The notes below the pieces were generated by a model that was given only the letters and a program-made list of their open reading frames with translations, had not been told where the DNA came from and searched no databases. A stretch of DNA of 64,000 nucleotides from Agriotes lineatus (lineage: Eukaryota > Arthropoda > Insecta > Coleoptera > Elateridae), in NCBI GenBank assembly GCA_940337035.1, contig CALNHX010001918.1, positions 62,001 through 126,000 on the forward strand, written 5' to 3'. The position numbers and the translations under genes are program-made. Below are positions 43,901 to 54,408 of this stretch, piece after piece (within the stretch, counting starts at the first letter, position 1; every line of letters starts with the position of its first letter).

Positions 43901-45180
43901 CATTCCTCTTCTGGCTTTTTTATTAGTTGTTTTCTGACTTCCTCTGCACATTGTGTTTTCTTTTCCGTTATCATTTCGATTTCCCACCTCTTTCTCTGTT
44001 TTTCCTTCCTCCTATCATTCTTAGCTTTACTTTCGCAATCACTAAGATATGGTCTATCCTCACATCTGCTCCTCTGTACGATCTTCTCCTATTTTATCAT
44101 AAAACTCGTCCTTCTCCAGTTGCTGCCTCTGTTGGCGCATGGGCATTTATAAGTGTGATGTTGGCTATATCATTTTTTAATCTTATAAACGATATCCTTC
44201 AATTTATTCTCTTGAATTCCATTAAGAACATTTTTTCTCAATTTTTTGCTTATCATGAATCCTCTTCCGTTCTGTCCTTGTTTGTCTTCACCTCTGAATC
44301 ACAGCATATATTTTTCTTTATCAATCCTACCTTCTCCCTTCCATCTTATTTCCTGCAGGGCTATTTCTATTTTGTATTCCATCATTTTGCTAGCAACTTC
44401 CTCTATTTTCCCTGTAGCTAGCATTGTTTTTATGTGCCATGTCCTCATCCTTACTGTTGCATTTTTCTTCTTACTTCTCCCTCTTATCGTTTTATTCATT
44501 TTCCTTTTCCTTGCCTTGTCATTATCTTCTTTTTCCGTCCCACTGCCTTCATTTATAGTATGTTTTTTGTTCCGATTTTCGTGATTTTCCTCTGTTAGCT
44601 GAGCGTCTCATTCTCTGGAGACCTTTCACTCACTGTGCGTTTCTTGTCACGCTGGTTTTCTTCTTCTATGTTTTTCCCTTTGTTTTCAGGACTTTTGAGG
44701 TCCTCTACTCCGTACCCCTCGCCATTCAGAATTAGCTTATTATTTCTGAGATAGGCTCTATATCCTTTGTTTAGCCTGTTTTAGGTTGAGTATCAGAAGT
44801 TTCCTGTCCTCCTGTTCCACGTTTGTAACTTGACCAGAATTGCTCTTTTTTTGTTTGGCTTGAAAGTTCCTAGTTTCGTGATTCCCTTTATGTCCACCAG
44901 CGGGTTAATTTCTACTTTCTAATTACTTCCTGCACATTCGCTTTCACTTCTTGTTGTTCCTCATCTGTGTCTGGCAGTCCTTGGATTATATTATTTCCCT
45001 TTATCTCCTTCTCCACCTGTTCTAGTCTTTCTTCCTGGTTCTTAATTGTCTTCATTACTATGTGGTTTTCTTGTTTTAGTTCACTTATTGTCTCCACATT
45101 CTGATCTAGTTTCTCTTCAACCGCTGTTAGTTTTATTTATTTGTATAAACATTCTCTTTATTTCTTCCATAGCCTCTTTT
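40970..45180 (-). pseudogene. LINE C, decayed, interrupted by a 1.2-kb insertion
   Basis: Read on the minus strand from 45180 downwards. ORF1 remnant (METISELKQENHIVMKTIKN coiled coil; NNIIQGLPDTDEEQQEV) at 45097-44912. Endonuclease start (VRMRTWHIKTMLATGKIEEV; ALQEIRWKGEGRIDKEKY) near 44450-44300. Linker (NEWFDEECV) ending near 43790, then an insertion, resuming with TKWLKTSSGLDHKTYQEIRK near 42560. RT pieces: NELIRYGEALRQRIFKLLTH, PIYKNGDPNVCENYRGI, and YIDFKHAFDSLKLEQMIKAM (41856 downwards). C-terminal end: VTYSAETVNLRSLEQAKLRI, GRGRPKSRWEDQVVENITKL, DRGVWKKITEAARTNNR at about 41000. Many stops; the YADD region is not intact. Same broad type as LINEs A and D. Confidence 0.8.
42579..43774. 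mobile_element. 1.2-kb insertion in LINE C, family unknown
   Basis: Flanked by TAGCATC (42572-42578) and TAGCAGC (43775-43781), a 7-bp duplication with one mismatch. Removing it brings the two halves of the LINE C linker (TREE... and ...IVTKWLK) together with a one-base shift. It is GC-richer than the LINE and has no recognisable protein; ends are TGCATAAATT and AACTTTAGTC. It may be a decayed LTR or DNA element. Confidence 0.6.
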
Positions 45181-45716
45181 TCCGGCCCCATTTTTTTTAC
45201 TTCGTCAGTTTCCCTCTGTGACGTAACACTAAGCAAAGAGGCTGACCCCGGTCAACTGGCCGTAGGCCCGCCTCTTATCAGTATTAAGTACTGTGAAAAT
45301 ACCGATTTGCTACTTATGTCCTAATCCTACCTTTAGTTTGTTGATATCTGAACTTATTTCCACTGCTTAAATTCACTGCACTACAACTTTGATTTATATT
45401 TCACTAATTGCTTGTGTATTCTTATTTTAAGTTAGGGAGTACTTTTACTAGTCTGATCTGTTGTCTACCAGGACCGTATAATAATCTCTGAAACCGAATA
45501 ATGTTGCATGCAATCACCAACATGATAAAACCCTAAAATTAAAGAATTCATAATAATTCATTTCAATCAAATTAAACTAAAGTCATACGACCATGTTCTT
45601 GCTTTTGCTTAGCAAATTCTTCTCTTTCCAACACGATTTTATAAAGGGCTGGTTCGTGTCACCTTGGTATTTTAACAATTATTCTGCTAGGTGTAGGACT
45701 AAACTGTATTTCTTAC
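45181..45716. other. Intergenic sequence, no feature recognised
   Basis: AT-rich, possibly the 5' UTR of LINE C in its first part. Nothing else is supported. Confidence 0.3.
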
Positions 45717-45717
45717 A

Positions 45718-46348
45718 TTGTAGTAATTAGATTAAATCGTATTATGAATTTAAAACCTAAGTGTCGCACGTGAGTTTGTGTGCGCAAACCAGCTGATTTA
45801 GTCGTTGAGTACGGTTATTAATAGAACAAAGCAAGTTATGCGCGGGCTTAGAGGAACGGGGCAGCAGTCGCTTGCCAATAAGTGAGCTGTGCTTGTGAAA
45901 CAAAAGGGATTCCACGTGAAGTATTATAAGTGCCAGCTTGGGGAAACTTCCCCGAGACAGCAGTTCATAGCCAGAAGCTGGTATTCGAGCTAGGAGGAAG
46001 CCAGCCGACTTTGCTAACGCCACAAGCCTGTGGGAGCAACTACCTCGGAGCTGAATTCTTCGTTATCTTGCAACAAGGTAAAAACAAGTTTATCATAAAT
46101 AAAACACACACTTGAATGCTCGGAACGTGAAACTGGGAGCCGAACCATAATAGCGTTTCACCAAGGAATTGCAGCAAATTACGCAATAGCAGCCAGAACA
46201 AAGCACTTGCATAATCTTGTTGACATTTCCCTTAGCTGCACTGGGGTAAGAGCGCGTCTTGTGCTTCTACGACTGAGTTAACTAGCAAACAAAGGGCAAT
46301 CTAAATTTATAGTAAAGTAGAGTATAGGGCACGGGAAAAAGCCGCGTT
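45718..46348 (+). repeat. Possible solo LTR
   Basis: A GC-richer block that starts TGTAGTAATT and ends GCCGCGTTACA, with AATAAA at about 46098. The last ~65 bp (AAAGGGCAAT, TAAAGTA, CACGGG, AAAAAGCCGC, TTACA) is repeated at 63133-63234, showing that this is an interspersed family. I could not find a matching target duplication, so the left boundary is tentative. Confidence 0.4.
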
Positions 46349-47292
46349 ACAATTTCAAGACATGCTTAATTTCTTTCCCATTTCAGGAAATTTCGACTGC
46401 AAAATAGGGTTACTACTTTTTCATCATTTTCTCATTATTTGCTTTTATATCTTCTGCTACCTCTCGGGTCATGTTTACCGCCACTTCTATTTGTAATTTT
46501 GCTTTGTTATTTGAAAGGACCGGTGTTGTGTAGGGGGCGATCTAATCACTAAATCACTCGATATTACCACTCAAACGACTAATGTTTTGTTACTGCACTT
46601 CTACTCGGTATAATCTTCATGCGCGATGTTACAGGTTTGCTACAGTTTAGAAATTTCATTGTAGCTAAGAACTGGACATTTTTATGTTAGGTAATGGTTG
46701 TTGCAGTTGACCACGGCATGGACAAAAATGTTTTACACGACACCCACGGACTAGTAGATATAACAATACAAAGCAGGTGGGCAAGCCAAATTTGAAGGAA
46801 AGTTAATGGGGTAAGGATTCTACACAAAACACTCATCTAAATAATATTTATGTACCAGAGTTAACAGAAGGTTCCAATATTTATCTGCAAGAAGTCTAAC
46901 AATAGATTAACTTTACAATATATTGCAAAACGCTACCGAAGAAATCAAAGAAGCTATCAGCACATCTGAACACATTTTGGAAATTCCATTAAAATATCAC
47001 CAGGAAATATCAATCTGACGTGAAAAAATACTCTTAAGGAGACACTAAAAGTCATGAAACACAAACAATATAAAAACATCTGTCTAGTTAAACATTGTAT
47101 GTCCGCAGATCAATTGTTAAACAACGATTCCACCATTTATATAAAAACAATTTCGAAATCCAATCACATTAACGAGTAAAACTGTTAAGCCAAAACGTCA
47201 ACACAGAACAAACTATAAAATTAAATTACAATAAAAAATCAACTAAAATTAACCGATAAGTTTTATAATCACTTTGTACCAGAATACAAAGC
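46349..47292. other. Intergenic sequence, no gene recognised
   Basis: AT-rich. It would include the 3' UTR of the minus-strand Mut7-C gene next to 47293; no canonical AATAAA was found on that strand close to the stop. Confidence 0.35.
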
Positions 47293-47742
47293 CTATGTAT
47301 CTACGATGCCCTGCAGCCGGCCCGCGAGCACTTTCTCGAAGTGGCTGCCGTCCCAGTACACCTTGCCACAATGTTCACAAACATAGAACAAGTCCACTTT
47401 CTCCAGGATTGCGTAGGGCACTGCGTCCACCTGGATCCTTGCGCCTTGCCTCGTCGAGCACAGGCCGACGTCCACGTTCTCGTCAGGGCCTGCAAAATAA
47501 CTGTGTAGTTTTAAGAGGACAACGTAGTGTGGGCACTTACACAACTCCCACTTCCTCGAGTGCGAAACAGGGGGAGGAGGCGCAGAGTCGTAGCAGTCCT
47601 CGTCGCTCGAGAAACCTGTGGCTTCGTCGGCCAGCTCGGAGTCGTCGTTGTAACACGATGGGGGGTAGTTGTAGCTCTTGGTCGATGCTAGAGCGCTCAT
47701 CGTCGATTTTGATATCTTAATGAAGCTGTTGCTATTGCACGC
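47293..47742 (-). CDS. Last two exons of a Mut7-C domain protein (EXD3/Nibbler-like)
   Basis: Minus strand. The acceptor CTTTCAG ends at 47743 and the exon opens with CNSNSFIKIS, the RNA-binding-type C..CN motif of the Mut7-C domain. A short intron at 47540-47490 (GTAAGT...TTTTGCAG, 51 nt) is followed by the last exon to stop TAG 47295-47293. That exon contains VPYAILEKVDLFYVCEHCGK and VYWDGSHFEKV, the CxxCGKVYWxGSH core that defines Mut7-C. Upstream exons (including the DEDD exonuclease) would lie at higher coordinates or outside the window. Nibbler/EXD3 proteins trim the 3' ends of miRNAs and piRNAs in animals. The 51-nt intron has no stop and is a multiple of three, so its retention would add 17 residues. 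Domain assignment is confident; orthology is likely. Confidence 0.8.
   Translation of the reverse strand, partial: ACNSNSFIKISKSTMSALASTKSYNYPPSCYNDDSELADEATGFSSDEDCYDSAPPPPVSHSRKWELCKCPHYVVLLKLHSYFAGPDENVDVGLCSTRQGARIQVDAVPYAILEKVDLFYVCEHCGKVYWDGSHFEKVLAGRLQGIVDT
47490..47540 (-). other. 51-nt intron inside the Mut7-C gene
   Basis: Donor GTAAGTGCCC (47540-47531) and acceptor TATTTTGCAG (ending at 47490), both close to consensus. Length divisible by three with no in-frame stop. Splicing here is inferred from the sites. Confidence 0.65.
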
Positions 47743-48209
47743 CTGAAAGTCATATAATCTTGTGTTAATGCTTATAAATTTTGTTTTTGTTTCAGATTTG
47801 AATTCTTAATTTAGCTAGTCGTAAAAAGTGACAATTTAATGCGAAGCACTTTTATATAATACACCTCCTTAAGGAGAGGGGAGGAGAGGCAACAAAAATT
47901 GGCAAAAATTGATAGGTTTTAACTGAAAAAAAAAGAAGAAACTCATGGGCACACATTTTAAACAGAAAAACGTTTATAAAGAAACATGGGTGATACCAGG
48001 GAGTTATGCAAAGAACCAGAAATCTCAGAGGAGCTAATATGGCATCGGATTATTATTAAACGTACAATACTGGATATGACTGAGCTATTAAATGAGGATT
48101 AAGAAAACCCTGTACTGCCAGAAAATAATAGAGGAATAAATAAAAAAGAAGAAGCGATATATTACAAAGGCACAAATAACACTAAGTTAAGGAAACCAAC
48201 ATTGGAGGA
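47743..48209. other. Probable intron of the Mut7-C gene
   Basis: Noncoding, AT-rich. No further exon could be recognised before the palindrome begins. Confidence 0.4.
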
Positions 48210-49170
48210 ATAATCCCAAATAAACCAAATACTGCTCTCTCCGACCATGCAGTTGATAATTATCATAATTTTAATTTTGACTCACCTAAAATATTGCAAA
48301 AAGAAAATATTCTACAAAAACGCCTTATATATTAAATGATTGAAATTAAAAAAATCCAAATTCTATTAATTACAAAACTGACATAGATAATCTTCATTCT
48401 ATTTAGTATAACCTTTTCTAAATAATCTTATATAATTAATTAAAAAAAAAAATATTAATGTCAAGATATCCCATACAATAGAAATATTTTTTTTTTATCA
48501 AGATATCCTTCACAAATGTTTAGATTTCAAAATTGACACCTGACATTTTACAAATTTTAATTTCTTCTTCTTCTTCTTAATCATAAGCCTGGTTTACCGT
48601 TAGGTGTAAGGCGATTTTTTAATTTTTTTGCTCCTCTGAAATACTTGTGTTTCTTTTTTCCTTTTGTTTTTCTTGTAATCTTTTTCTTTTACTAAACAAT
48701 TCTGTTTCCGACCCGACACTGTTACTTCTATTACGCTCCTCTAACATTTGTCTTACACTTTCTTCAGGCTAGATTCTTGTCCGCTTATTTACGTATCGCC
48801 GGCGCCGCTTGCGTATGTTATGCCACTGGTCCGAACTCGCGCTCCGCGACGAATTTATCACCGCGTTCGGCCGGTCCTAAAATGCACCAATCAGGTGCTT
48901 TTATTGCACCGTGCGTGCAAACACTGTCGTCCGCTGCCGTCGCCCGGCGACCCGGCGTTAATATTCGGCTTGAATCTAGTTTAGCGACCAACTCCAATCG
49001 ACATGTGCTATACACCATTCGACGCGTCTCGTCGAGCTGAAAAATATTGCTGCTGGGGACATTCGGGGCAGACCAACGGTTACTGAGATACAGCTCAGTA
49101 AAGATTAAAATGTCTCACACTAAGTCTATGGCGCGTTCGCTTTAAAATGTCTTTATGTTAAATCATGTGT

Positions 49171-49246
49171 GTTGGGTTGGGTTGGGTGGGTGGGGTTAGG
49201 TTAGGTTAGGTTAGGTTAGGTTAGGTAAGGTAGGTTAGGTTAGGTG
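49171..49246 (+). repeat. TTAGG-like array 1 (G-rich, with GTTGG variants)
   Basis: GTTGG-type repeats grade into GGTTA pentamers. TTAGG is the ancestral arthropod telomere repeat; here it is interstitial and imperfect. Confidence 0.85.
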
Positions 49247-50072
49247 GCGCGCAGTGTAACTTGTTATTAGCCTTCTGTGAGGTACACTGCGCGGCGCCCC
49301 GCCGAAGTCCCCAGAGTGTTTTCCACGAAGAAAAATTTGTTTCACGCTTCGCAATTAATTTTCAGTCGGATGGTCCCTTATTTTCCTATATATTTTGCTT
49401 ATGGCTGGGGGGCGTTTTTCAAAAACTTGATAGTGCTGTATCTCAGTAACCATTGTTTTAGGTTAAGTTAGGTAAGGTTAGGTTAGGTTAGGTTAGGTAA
49501 GGTTAGGTGGCGCGTTGTGTGATTTGTTATTAGCCTTCGGTAGGGTACGCTGCGCGGCGCCCCGCCGAAGGCCCCAGAGTGTTTTCCACGAAGAAAATTT
49601 TTTTTCACGCTTTGCAATTAATTTTCAGTAGGATGGTCCCTTATTTTCGTATATATTTTGCTTATGGCTGGGGGGGCGTTTTTCAAAAACTTGATAGTGC
49701 TGTATCTCAGTAACCATTGGTTTAGGTTAGGTTGGATTAAGTTAGGTAAGGTTAGGTGAGGTTAGGTTAGGTAAGGTTAGGTTAGGTTAGATAAGGTTAA
49801 GTGAGGTTAGGTTAGGTTAGGTAAGGTTAGGTTAGGATAGGTAAGGTTAGGTTAGAGTAGGTAAGGTAAGGTTAGGTTAGGTAAGGTTAGGTTGGGTAAA
49901 GTTAGGTTAGGGTAGGTTAGGTTAGGTTAGGTGAGGTGGCGCGCAGTGTGACTTGTTATTAGCCTTCAGTGAAGTACCTTGCGCGGCGCCCCGCCAAAGG
50001 CCCCAGAGTGTTTTCCACGAGAAAAATTTTATAACAAAAAACTTAATAGTGCTGTATTTCAGTAACCATTGG
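49235..50072 (+). repeat. Three direct copies of a ~215-bp GC-rich unit
   Basis: Units at 49243-49459, 49508-49720 and 49938-50072 (the last with an internal deletion) share GGCGCGCAGTGTGACTTGTT, ATTAGCCTTC, GCGCGGCGCCCCGCC, CCCCAGAGTGTTTTCCACGA, GCTTATGGCTGGGG and CAGTAACCATTG. Each is preceded by a GGTTA array, so array plus unit forms a higher-order repeat. Confidence 0.85.
49722..49940 (+). repeat. TTAGG-like array 3 (longest)
   Basis: About 215 bp of GGTTA pentamers with GGTAA, GGTGA and GGATA variants, all with the G-rich strand on plus. A shorter array 2 lies at 49461-49507. Confidence 0.85.
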
Positions 50073-50567
50073 TCTGCCTCGAATGTCCCCAGCAGCGATA
50101 TTGTTTAGCTCGACGAGACGAGTTGAATGGTGTATAGCACATGGCGATTGGAGTTGCGTCGCTAAACTAGATTCAAGCCAATATCGATTGGAAAGATATT
50201 TAAAATGAATGTAGAAATTAAAATTTGTAAAATGTCAGATGTCAATTTTGAAATCTAAACATTTGTGAAGGATATCTTGATAAAAAAAAATTATTTCTAT
50301 TGTATGGGATATCTTGATATTAATTTTTTTTTTAAAATTAATTATATAAGATTATTTAGAGAAGGTTATAGTAAATAGAATAAAGATTACCTATGTCAGT
50401 TTTGTAATTAATAGAATTTGTATTTTCTTTAATTTCAATCGTTTCATATATAAGGCGTTTTTGTAGAATATTTTCTTTTTGCAATATCTTAGGTGAGTCA
50501 AAATTAAAATTATGATAATTATCAACTGCATGGTCAGAGAGCAGTATTTGGTTTATTTGGGCTTATT

Positions 50568-50779
50568 GAAATTGTTTAAACTATCTAACCTAAAACTCAT
50601 TTTCGTTTTTAGCTTATTATACAGTAATATATTGTGTATTTCTGAAGAAGTCGCCTAAGCTGATGAAACGTTAAATAAATGTATAAAGAAGAAAAAAAAG
50701 TGGCTGCCTAATTTTCCTAAAGACATAGTTACTAAGATGTATATTTGGAGGTGTCAAACAGGGAAGCATATGAAGGCGA
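50568..50779. other. AT-rich segment with a retroelement-like 3' phrase
   Basis: The phrase CTGAAGAAGTCGCCTAAGC and TGATGAAACGTTAAATAAAT (50642-50683) resembles the 3' untranslated regions of some retroelements, but no coding sequence is attached. Assignment is weak. Confidence 0.3.
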
Positions 50780-51090
50780 AGATATAACGCAGAGCTGACG
50801 GAAATATACAGTGAACCAAGTATAGTAAATCATGCCAAACGTAGCAGATTGAGGTGGCTGGGACACATATCAAGGCTAAATGAGAACCAGATGTCAAGGC
50901 GTATGTTTGATCAACAGTTAAGAGGTAATAACAGGAGGGGAAGACCCAGGAGAACGTGGTGGGAAGACGTACAGAGAGCTAAACGTCAGAAACTGGGAAG
51001 CATGTGTCAAAAACAGAAAAAGGTGGAAGGAAATAATTCAAGCCATAGGCCTTGAGGCCTGAAGTGCTGGACATACATACATTATTGAAA
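50780..51090 (+). pseudogene. LINE 3' fragment (ORF2 C-terminus)
   Basis: The frame reads RSRLRWLGHISRLNENQMSR, then NRRGRPRRTWWEDVQRAK and KLGSM, the characteristic end of insect endonuclease-type LINE ORF2 proteins (RLRWxGHxxRM, RGRPRxxWxDxV). Stop at 51053-51055. The rest of the LINE is missing (5' truncation), and the 3' end is near TACATACATTATTG. Confidence 0.75.
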
Positions 51091-51140
51091 TAGTAAACGT
51101 TAAAATGGAACTTAATACAGGGTTAGCCATTAGTGCAATT

Positions 51141-52847
51141 TAGGGATGTTCGATACACCGAAAAGTACCGGTACCATCGTATCGTATCGTATCGACTTAA
51201 AAGTACCGGTTCGGAACAGTATCGCATACAAAAGTATCGGTACATGAAATACCGGTACACAATCGATCCGGGATATTTTCTAAATTTATTTATGCCACAC
51301 TTCAAGTCCTGGTATAGCAAATAGAAGTTTAGCAATAATAGTGGCGTAACAATCAAGAAATCAACAATTGAAAAATCGGTATTAGAAATACATTTATTAA
51401 ATAGTAAACATATAAATTCTCAAAAACTTTAAAACTAACATAAATTTAATAACTGAAACATTAAAAGTATACAGGGTGTGTTTATTTGAATGTTTAGCAT
51501 GGGGATCTCGCAAAGTATTGGAGATAGAGAGACGGTTAAATGGGGAAAGAATTGCAGTTTTACGAGCTCAATTTAATGAGCTTTGGAAAAAATGCAAGGC
51601 TAATTAGATATTTCGCAAAAATGATTTTTTTCTAATTTCGTTCGGTGCCTATAGCTCTGTTATTATTGACTTTAGAAAAATGTGAAAAGGAAAAAGTTGT
51701 AGACAATTATGAGCCTAATAACACAGTCCAACCAAATTTTTTATTTAAGCTATAATTTTTGAGTTATAACACAAACGTGTATTTTTTTCTAATGGAAACC
51801 ATAGTCGGCCATGACTTTATTAAAAAGAAATTTTTTCAACGATTCTAGCGATATACCACTTGATATAGGTAGTTATTTTTATAAATAAATAAATTATGGC
51901 CATTTCTCTCTTTTCGTTTTCGAACTGTTCTTAAAATTGTAGTTCCGTCTGAACTTTTAACTTCATACTGACACAGTTTGCATTTTCCTCCAGAATCTGT
52001 CTTAATAAATACTTTCCAAACGTTACTGGTTGAAGGTGGCATATTTGTTTTAAAAAAACACAATATAAACCACAATTTCATTGAATAATAAAAGAAAACT
52101 GATAATAAAAACAGAACTGTTAATTAATTTACCCACGGCGACCGCGATGGAGTGACGAGTGACACAATTGGCTTATAGACACAATTTTTATAATCTCGGG
52201 TATAAAATTTTCCTCGGAGATTTACCGAATTTCGCTGCGATATCCTAGTGAGAAGTTGCTGTTGCTTTTATAAATAGTTAAGCTGAATAATGAAGTTCTC
52301 TTTGGATATTTAATCATCACCATAAAATTTGTTGGGATACATGAGAGCTCCAGTTCACCAGAATTAGTCATTATTTTACATATCATTAATTACAATTTTG
52401 TTGTACCAGTCGAAATCCGAAGCGTAATACGTACACAGATTAAACAGAAACATTTCGGCTCAGCAAAATCATTTTGTTTTGATTTTTGTTCTTGCGTTTG
52501 TAGAAGCTGAAAATGACTTATTGAAAGTTCGACCATTTAAGACTTCAAGAACTGTTAGTTCAATAAAAGTAATATTTGCACATGGCTTAGGTTTTTTACC
52601 CTTGAAGAAAAAGGGCATATTTGGACCTTTTCCCTTTGGTTTTTTCAAAATTTATAGTTTTAAAACTTTATATTAAAAATAAAAAATTTCATTATATAAT
52701 CAAAAGATGAATTATTGCCGATCCGATACTGACCAAAAATAAATTGTATTGGATTGGATCGCTGACTGAAATACCGGTACAAAATATCGAGTATCGGAAG
52801 ACAAAGTACCGGTACTTCAAAATATCGGATCGTACCGCACATCCCTA
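51141..52847 (-). mobile_element. hAT transposon, internally deleted
   Basis: Ends TAGGGATGTTCGATAC and the complement of TAGGGATGTGCGGTAC, with rich subterminal repeats of ACCGGTAC and ATCGTATCG, flanked on both sides by the perfect 8-bp duplication GTGCAATT (51133-51140, 52848-52855), the hallmark of hAT. On the minus strand about 52040-51950 encodes the start of a BED-type zinc finger (MPPSTSNVWKVFIKTDSGGK, then CKLCQYEVKSSDGTT), the usual N-terminus of a hAT transposase; the two His ligands and the catalytic domain are absent. An internal repeat starting TACAGGGTGTG (51470) suggests a secondary insertion. Not autonomous. Confidence 0.88.
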
Positions 52848-52855
52848 GTGCAATT

Positions 52856-53154
52856 TCAAAAAAATTTTATGAAAGAAAATTTAAAAATTTACCTTAATGA
52901 GCTCCGATTTAACGCTTAAAACATATACTCAGTAATTTGTTTTTACAAATAACACCAGAATTCTCTCCAGAATTCTCTCAGAGGTCAAAAAAAAAAAAAA
53001 CTAACAGGACACCGATAAAGACAAAAGGAAAAATTGAAATAGAAATCGAAAATGAGGAAAAATTTAATAAAATTATGGGAATGATGGAGCAAATAATGAG
53101 CGATGTGAAATGATAAAGAGTATCCGAGTAGGAGTGAGTCGGCTAGAATGGTTA
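52856..53154. other. AT-rich sequence with LINE-like traces
   Basis: A weak Glu/Lys/Asn-rich LINE ORF1-like composition around 53000-53115; nothing firm. Confidence 0.3.
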
Positions 53155-53316
53155 AGCGGCGGAGTTTATATATGCAGACGATCTAATAATTTTAGGCTGA
53201 AATGAAGAATCATTACAAACAAATATACAAATATGGAGCGAAGAGATACAAAATACCGAAATGAGAATCAATATAAAAAAAACATTAGTAATGTGTGCTG
53301 TTGTGCTATAATGGTG
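53155..53316 (+). pseudogene. LINE RT fragment with Y-A-D-D box
   Basis: The translation gives EFIYADDLIILG, a stop, then NEESLQTNIQIWSEEIQNTE and MRINIKKTLVMC, the catalytic and following segment of a LINE reverse transcriptase. No flanking RT sequence remains. Confidence 0.7.
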
Positions 53317-53379
53317 GGCCATGAAGACGTGGAAAATGACGCGAGTTAAATAAGTGTGAAAAAGTGGAAAAATTATGTG

Positions 53380-53515
53380 CATACTGTAAAAAAAGCTGTA
53401 GAGTGCCTAAAATGTGTTAAATGTGAAGAAGTATACCCCAAAAGCTGTACAAGGAGATTAAAAAACTTAAAAACAATAACACCAGAACTGGGGTTGTGTT
53501 GTTTTGATGAATACC
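53380..53515 (+). pseudogene. Cys-rich LINE ORF1-like fragment
   Basis: One frame reads AVECLKCVKCEEVYPKSC and then LKTITPELGLCCFDE, a Cys-rich pattern like the zinc-finger N-terminus of PHD-type LINE ORF1 proteins. Short and broken; assignment tentative. Confidence 0.4.
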
Positions 53516-53533
53516 ACGTGCAAATTTAATGTT

Positions 53534-53552
53534 TATAATAATAATAATAATA
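53534..53552 (+). repeat. AAT microsatellite
   Basis: About six AAT repeats. Confidence 0.8.
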
Positions 53553-53980
53553 TCTCTTATTGTAGGAATTTCCTAATATAACACATAATTAACAAATTAC
53601 ATTTACAGTGTATGGAATAAAAACAATATTTAACAAAATTACATATTGAAATTAACAAACATCACCTTAAAAAGATATAAATACATAAGTACAATTAATA
53701 CAAGTATGTTGTATCCAGATTCCACACTATTGATAATAACATCCGGTTATATTGTTATACTATCGTCAGTAATTTTCTTGTCTTAGTAAATTTTTCCAAT
53801 GACAATTTATTACAGTGAAATAAATTACTGATTAACCGAGTTATCTGTTTATTTTAGGAGCGTCATGAACAGAAGCACTTACATTATCATACAATAACCC
53901 ACCTGATAATCACTTTTTACTAGCAATTTTTACTTCAACAGATTGTATCCAGTAATTCATACCCAATGTAACCGACCGCT
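53553..53980. other. AT-rich sequence, no feature recognised
   Basis: Nothing supported. Confidence 0.4.
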
Positions 53981-54163
53981 TCACTTTGAAATCTTCACCC
54001 TTACGTACACAACCACACCACCAGTATGCCTCGACTCACTATCACATCTCACAATATTGTAGTTATTTATCCTCAGCTCTGCATCGGTGATATCAGTAGT
54101 AGTTCTTGCTTCACTCGATATGATAACGAATGGATTATAAGTTGCAATGCTACTTATAAGCAA
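53981..54163 (-). pseudogene. LINE endonuclease N-terminal fragment
   Basis: The minus-strand frame reads IISSEARTTTDITDAELRIN, then NYNIVRCDSESRHTGGVVVY, matching the conserved region after the catalytic Glu of LINE endonucleases (ETxLxxxxxDxELxIxGYNxxRxDRxxRxGGGVxIY). An isolated piece in opposite orientation to the next LINE. Confidence 0.65.
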
Positions 54164-54408
54164 TCAAAAAAACTACTGCCACAGAACGCCAAGATGTGTT
54201 AAATGTGCAGGTGAACATTTAACTACGGATTGTGAAAGAAAATCAAAAGCCAAGAAGTGAAATGCGTCAACTGTCAGGGTAACCACCCTGCGAATTACAG
54301 AGGCTGTATAATAGCCAAAGAAATCCAAAGAAGAAAATAGATTACAACTCCCAACTTACCCAGCCAGGAATATCATAAGCTCAAAGAGCAACTGAACATA
54401 GTTCAGAC

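Larger units (their letters stand above)
48210..50567. mobile_element. 2.36-kb palindromic element with telomere-like arrays in the loop
   Basis: The outer arms are inverted copies: 48210-48570 against 50205-50567 (CCCAAATAAACC, CTCTGACCATGCAGTTGATA, GGTGAGTCAAAATTAAAATT, AAGGCGTTTTTGTAGAATAT, GGGATATCTTGATATTAATT, AATCTAAACATTTGTGAAGG). A second pair of inverted blocks is 48955-49085 against 50075-50195 (CTTGAATCTAGTTTAGCGAC, TGTGCTATACACCATTC, TCGTCGAGCT, GGGGACATTC). The middle carries three direct copies of a GC-rich unit and three GGTTA arrays. No transposase is seen. Local frames (48748-49471) are repeat translation. It could be a foldback transposon or a segmental inverted duplication. 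Confidence 0.75.

Noticed and set aside
48748..49471. Open frames in the GC-rich palindrome
   Set aside because: They translate inverted arms and repeat units; no splice or family support.
50659..50672. Hammerhead ribozyme core (CTGATGAAACG) of a Penelope-like element
   Set aside because: The stem II that must separate CTGATGA from GAAA is absent and flanking stems do not pair.
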